Shown: one piece after another, positions 5,659 to 13,559 of the stretch
Layout of the letters: each line of letters begins with the position of its first letter
Numbering within the stretch: position 1 is the stretch's first letter
Source of the DNA: Candidatus Enterenecus stercoripullorum
GTDB taxonomy: Bacteria; Bacillota; Clostridia; Oscillospirales; Oscillospiraceae
Length of the DNA stretch: 36,717 nt
Direction: 5' to 3'
Assembly: GCA_018716015.1 (NCBI GenBank)
Contig: DVKM01000025.1
Span: forward strand, 1-36,717
Made by a program: the position numbers and the translations under genes
The notes under the pieces: generated by a model
The model's database searches: none
What the model was told of the DNA's origin: nothing
What the model saw: only the letters and a program-made list of their open reading frames with translations

Positions 5659-7475
5659 CGCCACAGGAAGCCGTCGCCTATATTGAAAATTACACCTGGA
5701 GCCGCTCCCGACCGGGGTTATCCCGGACCCGGGCGCTGCTCCATGCCCTGGGAGATCCCCAGAAGGAGCTGAAGTTCGTCCATGTGGCCGGGAGCAACGG
5801 CAAGGGCTCCACCTGCGCCATGCTGGAATCCATCCTACGTGCCGCCGGCTGCCGCACAGGGCTGTACATCTCCCCCTATATCCAGGATTTCCGGGAGCGC
5901 ATCCAGGTCAACGGACAAAATATCCCCGGAGACCGGCTGGCGGATATCACTGCGCGGGTGCAGCCCATCGCCGACGGCATGGAGGATCATCCCAGCCAGT
6001 TCGAGCTGGTCACCGCCATCGCCATGGTCTATTTCCTGGAAGAACACTGTGACGTCGTGGTGCTGGAGGTAGGCATGGGGGGGACGCTGGACTCCACCAA
6101 TGTCATTGACGTCCCGGAGGTGGCGGTGATCACCAACATCGGCCTGGAGCACACCGAATATCTGGGTAACACCCTGGCGGAGATCGCCGCCACCAAGGCG
6201 GGCATCATCAAGCCGGGCTGCGCCGTGGTATGCTACGACGGCGCCCCGGAAGTGACTGGGGTGATCGCCCGGGTGTGCCGGGAGAAGGGCGTGCCCATGC
6301 ACCTGTCCCGCTTTGGCGAGATTGTCCCCCTCTCCCACGATCTGTCCGGCCAGCTGTTTTCCTGGCAGGGAAAGGAGTATCTCCTGCCCCTGCTGGGGGA
6401 GCACCAGCTGCGTAACGCCGCCGTGGTGCTGGACACAGTTCAGGCCCTGCACCACCGTGGCTGGGCTATCCCGGAGGATGCGGTTCATCGGGGGCTTGCC
6501 AGCGTGACCTGGCCCGCCCGGTTCGAGGTGCTCTCCCATGCCCCCCTATTCATCCTGGACGGGGGACACAATCCCCAGTGCGCCCAAGCCATGGCCGGAG
6601 TGCTCCGGGACTATCTCCCCGACCAGAAGGTCACCTTCCTCATGGGGGTGCTGGCAGACAAGGATTACCACGCCATTCTGGACGCCTTGCTGCCCTTCGC
6701 CGCCGGTTTTCTGTGCCTTACCCCGGACAGCCCCCGGGCCCTGAAGGCAGAGGCACTGGCCGGCACCATCCGCAGGCGGTGCAATTTGTCCGTTTCAGTC
6801 TGTGACAGCGCGCCCCAGGCCATTCCCGCCGCTCTGGATACCGGGTTGCCCGTGGTGGCCTTCGGCTCTTTGTACATGGCAGGGGCCATCCGAACCGACT
6901 TTCCCCCCTCCCTGCGGCAGTGGCTGCGCAGGCAGGGCATCCGCGCCCGGGACGGCTTCACCCCCGAGGAACGAGCCCGACTGTCTAGCCAGGTGGTGCG
7001 GCACATTTTGGCCAGCCCGGAATTTCAGGCGGCCAAGACCATTCTGCTCTACCGCTCCACTCTGGGGGAGGTACAGCTGGGCGCCCTGGTCCAGGCCTCA
7101 GAGGCCCAGGGCAAGCGGTTGGCCTACCCCAGGTGCATCAGCCCCACGGAGATGGTTGCCCTTGTGCCGGAGGGGCCCCAGGCCTGGGCTTCCAGCCGGC
7201 TGGGAATTCAGGAGCCGGTGTTGGCGCAATCCCAACTCCTTCAGCCGGAGGATCTGGATCTGGTTTTGTGTCCCTGCGCCGCTTTTGACCAAATGGGCAG
7301 CCGGCTGGGCATGGGAGCGGGCTACTACGACCGGTATCTCCCCCGGTGCGTCCACGCCAAAATCGCCGCCGTGGCTTTTGAGGCCCAGCGGTCTGCCCAC
7401 ATCCCCGCCCAGCCCTGGGATTATCCCATGGATATGGTCTATACCGAAACCGCCATCCACCGGCCCAGGAGATAA
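5655..7475 (+). CDS. folC: Fusion of folylpolyglutamate/dihydrofolate synthase (FolC) with 5-formyltetrahydrofolate cyclo-ligase
   Basis: A single 606-residue frame contains two folate enzymes. Residues 1 to about 418 are a full-length FolC Mur-ligase fold: P-loop VAGSNGKGST (44-53), then EVGMGGTLDSTN, ITNIGLEHTEYLG, KAGIIKP and DGGHNP. It adds glutamate to folates with ATP. Residues about 420-606 are a 5-formyl-THF cyclo-ligase: R..LL.YRSTLGEV for the nucleotide end, LVLCPCAAFD, then RLGMGAGYYDRYL (about 549-561), the family signature. It recycles 5-formyl-THF to 5,10-methenyl-THF. The start ATG overlaps the folT stop, so both domains fall under THF riboswitch control. There is no frameshift or internal start between domains, so the fusion looks genuine. 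The gene ends at a bidirectional terminator. Confidence 0.93.
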   Translation: MTPQEAVAYIENYTWSRSRPGLSRTRALLHALGDPQKELKFVHVAGSNGKGSTCAMLESILRAAGCRTGLYISPYIQDFRERIQVNGQNIPGDRLADITARVQPIADGMEDHPSQFELVTAIAMVYFLEEHCDVVVLEVGMGGTLDSTNVIDVPEVAVITNIGLEHTEYLGNTLAEIAATKAGIIKPGCAVVCYDGAPEVTGVIARVCREKGVPMHLSRFGEIVPLSHDLSGQLFSWQGKEYLLPLLGEHQLRNAAVVLDTVQALHHRGWAIPEDAVHRGLASVTWPARFEVLSHAPLFILDGGHNPQCAQAMAGVLRDYLPDQKVTFLMGVLADKDYHAILDALLPFAAGFLCLTPDSPRALKAEALAGTIRRRCNLSVSVCDSAPQAIPAALDTGLPVVAFGSLYMAGAIRTDFPPSLRQWLRRQGIRARDGFTPEERARLSSQVVRHILASPEFQAAKTILLYRSTLGEVQLGALVQASEAQGKRLAYPRCISPTEMVALVPEGPQAWASSRLGIQEPVLAQSQLLQPEDLDLVLCPCAAFDQMGSRLGMGAGYYDRYLPRCVHAKIAAVAFEAQRSAHIPAQPWDYPMDMVYTETAIHRPRR

Positions 7476-7476
7476 A

Positions 7477-7517
7477 AAAGTCGTATCCCCCCGGCATAGC
7501 CGGGGGGATACGACTTT
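7477..7517. terminator. Bidirectional intrinsic terminator between folC and the iron-sulfur protein gene
   Basis: AAAGTCGTATCCCCCCGG on the left is perfectly complementary to CCGGGGGGATACGACTTT on the right, with a 5-base loop. Runs of A and T flank both sides. The minus-strand gene's stop codon lies within the right arm. Confidence 0.92.
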
Positions 7518-8223
7518 AATCCAGGATTTGTCCGTCAGTGGAGATGGTCACCACCTGCCAGGGCAGGAACTTGCCGCTGGCCTGGATGGCAGCTTTGGCC
7601 GCCTGCTCCAGCCCGCCGCAGCAGGGCACCTCCATGCGCACAATGGTCACCTCCCGGATGTCGTTATCCCGGAGGATGGCGGTGAGCTTTTCCGCGTAGT
7701 TCACCCCGTCCAGCTTGGGGCAACCCACCAGGGTCACCCGGCCTTTGATAAACCGCTCGTGAAAATCCCCGTAGGCAAAGGCGGTGCAGTCCGCGGCGAT
7801 AAGCAGCTTGGCCCCATTGAAATAGGGGGCGTTCACCGGCGCCAGCTTGATCTGCACCGGCCACTGGGACAGGCGGCTGACCCGCGCTGTCACGGCCGGG
7901 GCGGTGTCCGACTCCTCCCGGCTGATGGCCCGGGACTGGCTACCGGGACAGCCGCAGGGCAGGGTCATGCCCTGCTTTTGTATCTTGGCCTGCTTGCTGG
8001 CCAGCACGGCGGCCTCGTCATAGGCCGCGGCCTCCCGCTCCACAAAGGTGATGGCCCCTGTGGGGCAGGCGGGCAGACAATCCCCCAGCCCGTCGCAGTA
8101 GTCGTCCCGCATCAGCCGGGCCTTGCCGTCCACCATGGCGATGGCCCCCTCGTGGCAGGCGTCAGCGCAGGCCCCGCAGCCGGTGCACTTTTCCTCATCA
8201 ATTTGAATGATCCTTCTGACCAT
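7516..8223 (-). CDS. Ferredoxin-like 4Fe-4S protein, divergent from a Crp/Fnr regulator
   Basis: A 235-residue cytoplasmic protein. Residues 13-23 give a normal cluster ligand set, CTGCGACADAC. The second set, CDGLGDCLPAC (43-53), has five residues between its first two cysteines instead of the usual two. A longer C-terminal domain has more cysteines: LPCGCPGSQSR, AADCTAFAYGDFH, VGCPKLDG and VPCCGG. Such proteins are commonly encoded beside Crp/Fnr-type regulators in anaerobic Firmicutes; their exact role is unsettled, with redox sensing or electron delivery proposed. The start is ATG 8223 behind an AGGAGGAA site. The shared promoter region has a palindrome placed where a class II activator would bind. 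Confidence 0.85.
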   Translation of the reverse strand: MVRRIIQIDEEKCTGCGACADACHEGAIAMVDGKARLMRDDYCDGLGDCLPACPTGAITFVEREAAAYDEAAVLASKQAKIQKQGMTLPCGCPGSQSRAISREESDTAPAVTARVSRLSQWPVQIKLAPVNAPYFNGAKLLIAADCTAFAYGDFHERFIKGRVTLVGCPKLDGVNYAEKLTAILRDNDIREVTIVRMEVPCCGGLEQAAKAAIQASGKFLPWQVVTISTDGQILD

Positions 8224-8250
8224 AATTTCGTTCCTCCTGTTTCAGGTATC

Positions 8251-8311
8251 TTGCGTTTGCAAACGGATTATACTATAATTTTTACAGGTATTGATGTTGT
8301 TAAAACAACAT
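8251..8311. promoter_or_regulatory. Divergent promoters with a Crp/Fnr-type operator
   Basis: Plus strand: TTGCGT (8251-8256), 17-base spacer, TATAAT (8274-8279). Minus strand: a TATAAT box at 8272-8267 without a clear -35. ATGTTGTT (8294-8301) and AACAACAT (8304-8311) form an inverted repeat around AA. Its centre lies about 42 bases upstream of the expected minus-strand start and just downstream of the plus-strand start. CGTTTGCAAACG (8254-8265) is a second, perfect palindrome inside the plus promoter. Confidence 0.7.
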
Positions 8312-8373
8312 TCTGCACTTTTGTCTTTTTGTCGGTTTTCTGTTTTTACATTCCGACAGGATTGGAGGACGCT

Positions 8374-9039
8374 ATGGACGAGGCTTTTTTGGCGGCGGCC
8401 ACCCTGTTTCGCGGCCTTTCCGCCGGACAGATCCGGGCCGTGCTGCCCAAATTGGGGGCGCGGGAAAAGCTCTATTTGAAAAATGAATCCCTTCTTCACG
8501 CCGGGGACGTGGTCACCCATATGGGATTGGTCCTGTCCGGCGGGGTGCGCATCGAGCACGACGACGCCTGGGGCGGCAAAAGTGTCTTCTCCCACGTGGG
8601 GCCAGGAGACATGTTCGCGGAAACCTACGCTTGCCTGCCCGGACAGCCCCTACTGGTCACCGCTGTGGCGGCGGAAGACAGCCGGATCCTGTTTCTGGAC
8701 GCCCGGCCACTGATCTCCAGCGACCTGCAGGATCCGGGCCTGCGCCAGATCTCCGCCAACCTGCTGCGGGTGTCTCTGCGGAAAAACCTGGGGCTGTCCC
8801 GGCGGATGCTGCACACCTCAGCCAAGACCATCCGGGGCAGGCTGCTGTCCTACCTCTCCGAGCAGGCCCTGCTGGCCGGTGGGCAGCAGTTCACCATCCC
8901 CTTCAACCGCCAGCAGCTGGCCGACTATCTGGGGGTGGACCGCAGTGCTTTGTCCAATGAGCTTTCTAAAATGCGAGACGACGGCCTGCTCAGCGTCACC
9001 CGGAGCACCTTCACCCTCCACAGTCCTCTGGAGCTGTGA
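8374..9039 (+). CDS. Crp/Fnr-family transcriptional regulator
   Basis: A 221-residue two-domain regulator. The N-terminal cyclic-nucleotide-binding-type beta-roll is visible as LYLKNESLLHAGDVVTHMGLVLSGGVRI and then VGPGDMFAE. The C-terminal winged helix has PFNRQQLADYLGVDRSALSNELSKMRDDGLL as recognition region, near residues 176-206. Only one cysteine is present, so an Fnr-type N-terminal iron-sulfur cluster is absent; the effector is unknown. The start is ATG 8374 behind GGAGG (8364-8368); an in-frame extension upstream runs through folC in another frame and is a shadow. It is divergent from the iron-sulfur protein gene, which it probably regulates along with itself. Confidence 0.92.
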   Translation: MDEAFLAAATLFRGLSAGQIRAVLPKLGAREKLYLKNESLLHAGDVVTHMGLVLSGGVRIEHDDAWGGKSVFSHVGPGDMFAETYACLPGQPLLVTAVAAEDSRILFLDARPLISSDLQDPGLRQISANLLRVSLRKNLGLSRRMLHTSAKTIRGRLLSYLSEQALLAGGQQFTIPFNRQQLADYLGVDRSALSNELSKMRDDGLLSVTRSTFTLHSPLEL

Positions 9040-9127
9040 GGGGCTTGCAATGTCCCGGAAAATCCCGTAAAATAGGACAGGCTTTTGACCTTTTGAAAGA
9101 CAGACATGAAAGCGGAGGCATTTGCGA

Positions 9128-11323
9128 ATGAAGCCATGGGCGAGCCGCCTGGAGACAGGCTACCGGAAATACTGCGGGCTGCTGTTCGGGGCCCTGGCCC
9201 TGATTGTCGTTTCCTGCGTGCTGTTCGCCGGGCAAGACATCGGGCTTTCCAACAACGGGGATTTCGTGCGCACCATGAACGCCTGCTCCCTGGGTTTTGG
9301 AGATCGGATCCCCAGCCACACCTATGCGGACACCTTCCGGATCTCCCTGCCCCACGATTCCCCATGGGAAAACGTGGCCTCCATCCTCTTCAGCACGGGC
9401 GGGGTGAGAAATTACCCCTCCCTCCATGTCCTGGTGGTGCGCATCTCGGTGGTACTGAACCTGATGGTGAACAAGCTGGCGGGCTTTCCCATGGACACCT
9501 ACCACCTCTCCGTACTGGGGGGGCTGTACGCCCTGCTGTACGCTGCGGGCATCGGCCTGCTGCTGTCCCAGTTTCAACTGCGCCGCCTGTGGCAGGACCT
9601 CGCCGTCAAGCTCCTGGCCCTGGTGGTGCTGTGCGACATCGGCTATGTGGCCTACTTCAACTCCCTCTATGGGGAGCCCCTGGAGCACATCGCCCTGATC
9701 TACTGCGCGGCCATGGTGGTACGCATCCTCACCCGCCCTCCCACGGTGTGGGACGGGATGTGGTGCGCCCTGGCCACCGCCGCTTACGGCTGGGCCAAGT
9801 TTTTCAACATCCCCATCGCCATTGTGCTGCTGGTGGTCATGGAGGGGATTCTCCTGGTCCGGCTGGGAAAGAAACGGGTGATCGCTTTTGGCGGCGCGGC
9901 CCTGGCCCTGCTGCTAGGGGTGTGGGCTATCGTCCCCAGCTGGATGGATATTGAAACCAACTACAACGCGGTTTTTTACGGCATCGTGCGCAACGTGGAC
10001 GAGGCCACGTCCAAGGAGTATCTCGCCGACCTGGGACTGCCTGACGAGCTATCCGACTACCGGGACACCAACTACTATCTGGGCGGACTGGCGGAATCCC
10101 TGGAGGAGCGGGGGCTGCGAGACGAGGCGGAGTCGGTAACCAAACCGGATCTCATTCGCTTTTACCTCACTCATCCAGGGCGGCTGTGGGAGCAAATCCA
10201 GATCACTGCTTTGCACTGCGGTATGATCCGCCCCTACTATCTGGCAAACTACGGGGAGGGGCAGCCCCTGATGACCTACTCCCACCGCATGTCCCTGTGG
10301 GGCACCCTCCGGGATGTCCTTCCCTTCGACACGCTGTGGGGCAATCTGGCGGTGCTGGCTGCCTTCACGGTGCTGGCCGTCGCCATCTGGCGGCGAACGC
10401 TCCGGCCGGCATACCTGGCCCTGTTCTTACTGGCCCTGTGGGGGGCAATGGCCTACGCCTACATCCTGCCGGTGGTGCTCAACGGCGAGGGGGATTTTTC
10501 CAAGCACATGTTCGCCTTTATTGAGCTTCTGGACCTGATCCTGCTGGCCTGCCTGGCCCTGGCCCTGAATCAGGCGGGCAAGGGCCGGACAGGCGGGGCG
10601 CTGTGCCCCGCCGTGGGCGGCTGTCTGGCCCTCGTCCTTCTCCTGCCCCCGGTATGGGGACAGGCCAGCGCTCTGTGGCGAAACAGCCGCAGCCACGCCC
10701 GGCTGGAGCCCGGCGCCTATGTCACCCTGGGTAGCTACGCGGGGCGGGAGTTGACCTGGTTGGTAGTGAGCGGGGACGGCGGCGGCTATACCCTGCTGTG
10801 CCAGGATTCGTCCATCTCCCTGCCCTTCGACGAGGAGGGCGGCAACGACTGGCTGGGCAGCTCTCTGCGGGCCTGGCTCAACGGGGACTTTCTGGAAGAC
10901 AGCTTTACCTCTTCTGAGCTGGAGCTGCTGGAGGTACAGGACAACGCCGTGCTGCTCCCCGACCATCTGCGGTCCGAAGCCCAGCGAGGCAATCTGGACT
11001 TTGCGTGCAGCCATATCGCCGTACTAGCCGACCGGGGCTATGAGCGGGCCTTTCAGCGCACGGCCCAGGATGCCGTCACCCTGCCCGACATCAACTTGAT
11101 TGCCGCCCTGGCCCGTTCCGGGCGGGATGTTTCCGGGGCGGCCTACTGGCTGGAAACTCCCTACTGCCCGTCGGACACCCTGGTGCGCTACACCGCCCGG
11201 GACGGCCACATCTACTTTGGCCCCGCCCAAGTGTCCAAAATCGTCCGCCCGGTGGTAGAGATTGGGCAGGTGGAGGTCACTGGCGGGTCCGGGAGCTTGG
11301 GCGACCCCTTCCATCTGGATTGA
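9128..11323 (+). CDS. Polytopic membrane protein (GT-C glycosyltransferase-like) with C-terminal DUF6273-like domain
   Basis: A 731-residue protein. A first membrane helix (residues about 17-35) is followed by DIGLSNNGDFVRTM, a motif placement resembling WsfD-type hexose transferases. About ten hydrophobic helices follow up to residue 510. After a last helix (CLALVLLLPPVWG) comes a soluble, probably extracellular, tail with WLVVSGDGGGYTLLCQDS and NDWLGSSLRAWLNGDF, the pattern of DUF6273. The start chosen is ATG 9128, nine bases after GGAGG (9114-9118); the alternative TTG at 9122 is too close. It lies 88 bases after the Crp/Fnr gene and may be read from the same promoter. Substrate and reaction are not known; a role in envelope glycan assembly is inference. 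Confidence 0.75.
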   Translation: MKPWASRLETGYRKYCGLLFGALALIVVSCVLFAGQDIGLSNNGDFVRTMNACSLGFGDRIPSHTYADTFRISLPHDSPWENVASILFSTGGVRNYPSLHVLVVRISVVLNLMVNKLAGFPMDTYHLSVLGGLYALLYAAGIGLLLSQFQLRRLWQDLAVKLLALVVLCDIGYVAYFNSLYGEPLEHIALIYCAAMVVRILTRPPTVWDGMWCALATAAYGWAKFFNIPIAIVLLVVMEGILLVRLGKKRVIAFGGAALALLLGVWAIVPSWMDIETNYNAVFYGIVRNVDEATSKEYLADLGLPDELSDYRDTNYYLGGLAESLEERGLRDEAESVTKPDLIRFYLTHPGRLWEQIQITALHCGMIRPYYLANYGEGQPLMTYSHRMSLWGTLRDVLPFDTLWGNLAVLAAFTVLAVAIWRRTLRPAYLALFLLALWGAMAYAYILPVVLNGEGDFSKHMFAFIELLDLILLACLALALNQAGKGRTGGALCPAVGGCLALVLLLPPVWGQASALWRNSRSHARLEPGAYVTLGSYAGRELTWLVVSGDGGGYTLLCQDSSISLPFDEEGGNDWLGSSLRAWLNGDFLEDSFTSSELELLEVQDNAVLLPDHLRSEAQRGNLDFACSHIAVLADRGYERAFQRTAQDAVTLPDINLIAALARSGRDVSGAAYWLETPYCPSDTLVRYTARDGHIYFGPAQVSKIVRPVVEIGQVEVTGGSGSLGDPFHLD

Positions 11324-11431
11324 AGCCCCAGCTTTCGCGTTTCTTAAGAGAATCCTAATTCCTTTTTTCTTCCCAATTCGCCTTTTTTCTGGTAAACTGT
11401 CCTCATCCTATCTCCCGGGAGGGCATCCGCT

Positions 11432-12112
11432 GTGAGTGAACGCAAACGCACCATCCTGCTTTGGATCCTGGCCGTTTTGGTCCTAGGGGCCATCGTTCTG
11501 GCGCTCTACGCCACCGGTTTTTTTGACGCCATCTCCTCCCAGAAAAAGCTGGAGGCCTATATTCAGGCCAGCACCCCCTGGTCCCATCTGGTCTTTTTCG
11601 GGGTGCAGCTGGCGTCGGTGGTCCTCGCCCCTATCCCCAGCAACATCACCGCCGCGGTGGGCGGGGTGCTGTTCGGCATGCTCCCCGCCTTTCTGCTCAC
11701 CTGGACCGCAGTGGTGCTGGGCTCTCTAATCGTCTTTGCGCTGGCCCGGGTCCTGGGCCAAAAATTCGCCAGCCAGTTTGTGGGGAAAAAGCTGTCGGAA
11801 AAGTACCTGGATGTCATCCGCCGCAAGCAGGACGTGTTCCTGCTCATGGCTTTCCTCTTTCCCTTTTTCCCCGACGATCTGCTGTGCATCCTGGCTGGGC
11901 TAAGCGATATCTCCTGGAAGCGGTTTCTGGCCCTGTGCCTGTTGGCACGGCCCTGGGGGCTACTGGTGGCCTCTGCTGTGGGCGGCTCCGCCCTGGATCT
12001 CCCCATCTGGGGGATGGTCCTCATCGGCATCGCCGGAATCGCAGTCTTCGTGCTGGCTATGAAGTACGGAGACCGGGTGGAACAGGCCATCCTAGAGCGG
12101 CTGAAAAAGTGA
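11432..12112 (+). CDS. TVP38/TMEM64 (VTT-domain) family membrane protein
   Basis: A 226-residue integral membrane protein of the VTT/DedA-related superfamily. The family core is visible: APIPSNITAAVGGVLFGMLPAF, then a helix ending in ARVLGQKFASQFVG, and FPFFPDDLLCILAGLSDISWKRFLA. Related proteins are implicated in lipid scrambling or envelope homeostasis; the substrate is not evident here. The start is GTG 11432 (MSERKRTI...), eight bases after GGGAGGG. It stands alone, 108 bases downstream of the preceding membrane protein, and ends before a strong terminator at 12154. Confidence 0.85.
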   Translation: MSERKRTILLWILAVLVLGAIVLALYATGFFDAISSQKKLEAYIQASTPWSHLVFFGVQLASVVLAPIPSNITAAVGGVLFGMLPAFLLTWTAVVLGSLIVFALARVLGQKFASQFVGKKLSEKYLDVIRRKQDVFLLMAFLFPFFPDDLLCILAGLSDISWKRFLALCLLARPWGLLVASAVGGSALDLPIWGMVLIGIAGIAVFVLAMKYGDRVEQAILERLKK

Positions 12113-12153
12113 GTATCTCAGCCCTCCGGTAGGTGGGGAACAAACTTCACATG

Positions 12154-12193
12154 AAATACGCGCCCAGCGGCAGAAGTCGCTGGGCGCGTATTT
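12154..12193. terminator. Bidirectional terminator between the TVP38-family gene and lysA
   Basis: AAATACGCGCCCAGCG (12154-12169) pairs perfectly with CGCTGGGCGCGTATTT (12178-12193) over 16 bp, with A-rich and T-rich flanks. It serves the two convergent genes. Confidence 0.9.
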
Positions 12194-12213
12194 TGTGTTT
12201 CTTTGCGCTCTGC

Positions 12214-13470
12214 TCACCACACCAGGGTGGCGAAATAGTCGTCAGGCGTCTCCGCTCTGCGCATCAGCTCCACACTGCCGTCCTCCCGGAGCAGCAGCTC
12301 CGCCGAGCGCAGCTTGCCGTTGTAGTTGTAGCCCATGGAGAAGCCGTGGGCCCCGGTGTCATGGATGACCAGAATATCCCCCCGGTCGATTTGGGGCAGC
12401 GGGCGGTCAATGGCAAACTTGTCGCTGTTCTCACACAGGGAGCCCACCACATCGTAGGTGTGGTCACAGGGTTCGTCCTCCTTACCCAGCACCGTGATGT
12501 GGTGGTAGGCCCCATAGATGGCCGGGCGCATCAGGTTGGCCGCGCTGGCGTCCACCCCGATATACTCCTTGTAGATGTGCTTTTCATGGAGGGCAGTGGT
12601 CACCAGATGGCCGTAGGGGGCCAGCATGTAGCGGCCCAGCTCGGTACAGATGGCCACATCCCCCATGCCAGCGGGCGTCAAAATCTCCTCATAGGCCCGC
12701 CGCACCCCCTCTCCGATGGCAAAGATGTCGTTGGCGCTCTGGTCCGGGCGGTAGGGAACCCCCACCCCGCCGGACAGGTTGATGAAGGTGATCTCGCATC
12801 CAGTCTCCCGGGACAGCTCCACCGCGATCTGGAACAGGATCCGGGCCAGGGCGGGATAGTACTCGTTGGACAGGGTGTTGGAGGCCAGGAAGGCGTGCAG
12901 GCCGAACTTTTTCACCCCCAGCTCCTTCAGCCGGGTGAAGGCCTGGGTGAGCTGCTCCCGGGTCATGCCGTACTTGGCCTGGCCGGGGTTGTCCATCACC
13001 TGGAACCCCTCCTTGCTCTCCCCCAGGGCAAACACCCCGCCGGGGTTGTAGCGGCAGCAGATGGTCTCGGGCATATGGCCCAGTGTCTCATGCAGATACT
13101 CCACATGGGTCAGGTCGTCCAGATTGATGATGGCCCCCAGCTCGTCCGCCAGGCGGAACTCCTCTGCCGGGGTCTCGTTAGAGGAAAACATGATCTCGTG
13201 CCCTGAAAAGCCGCACCGCCGGGCCATCATCAGCTCGGTGAGGGAGGAGCAGTCCACCCCGCAGCCCTCCTCTTTCAAGATCTTTAAAATGCCGGGGGTT
13301 GGGGTGGCCTTGACGGCAAAGTACTCCTGGAAGCCGGGGTTCCAGCGGAATGCCTGATACAGCGCCCGGGCCGCCTGGCGGATGCCTTTTTCATCATAGA
13401 TGTGGAACGGCGTGGGATAGGTCTCGCGGATTTCCCTGGCCTGCTCCAGGGTAAGGAATGGTCTTTTCAT
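12214..13470 (-). CDS. lysA: Diaminopimelate decarboxylase
   Basis: Removes CO2 from meso-diaminopimelate to make L-lysine, using pyridoxal phosphate. The protein is 418 residues, normal for LysA. The alanine-racemase-fold barrel begins with YFAVKATPTPGIL, whose lysine is the PLP-binding residue. INLSGGVGVPY is the phosphate-binding loop, CTELGRYMLAPYG is present, and HDTGAHGFSMGYNYNGKLRSAE is near the C-terminus. Substitutions such as FAVKATP for YAVKAN are common in this clostridial branch. The start is ATG 13470 (MKRPFLTLEQ...) behind GGAGAG. An in-frame extension to 13749 overlaps recD2 and has no ribosome site. It has its own promoter and lies downstream of recD2 on the same strand. Confidence 0.88.
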   Translation of the reverse strand: MKRPFLTLEQAREIRETYPTPFHIYDEKGIRQAARALYQAFRWNPGFQEYFAVKATPTPGILKILKEEGCGVDCSSLTELMMARRCGFSGHEIMFSSNETPAEEFRLADELGAIINLDDLTHVEYLHETLGHMPETICCRYNPGGVFALGESKEGFQVMDNPGQAKYGMTREQLTQAFTRLKELGVKKFGLHAFLASNTLSNEYYPALARILFQIAVELSRETGCEITFINLSGGVGVPYRPDQSANDIFAIGEGVRRAYEEILTPAGMGDVAICTELGRYMLAPYGHLVTTALHEKHIYKEYIGVDASAANLMRPAIYGAYHHITVLGKEDEPCDHTYDVVGSLCENSDKFAIDRPLPQIDRGDILVIHDTGAHGFSMGYNYNGKLRSAELLLREDGSVELMRRAETPDDYFATLVW

Positions 13471-13515
13471 CTGTTTTATCTCTCCTTCGCCGCCCCATTG
13501 CGGTGTATTTTGTAC

Positions 13516-13545
13516 AGAATAGAGCAAAACCGACCAGTTTGTCAA
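13516..13545 (-). promoter_or_regulatory. Promoter of lysA
   Basis: On the minus strand TTGACA (13545-13540), 18-base spacer and TATTCT (13521-13516), between the recD2 stop and the lysA start. Confidence 0.7.
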
Positions 13546-13559
13546 GAAGCACTTTCCCC

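Noticed and set aside
6802-8373. Long upstream extension of the Crp/Fnr gene
   Set aside because: The frame runs through the end of folC, a terminator and the antisense of the iron-sulfur gene. The GGAGG before ATG 8374 marks the real start.
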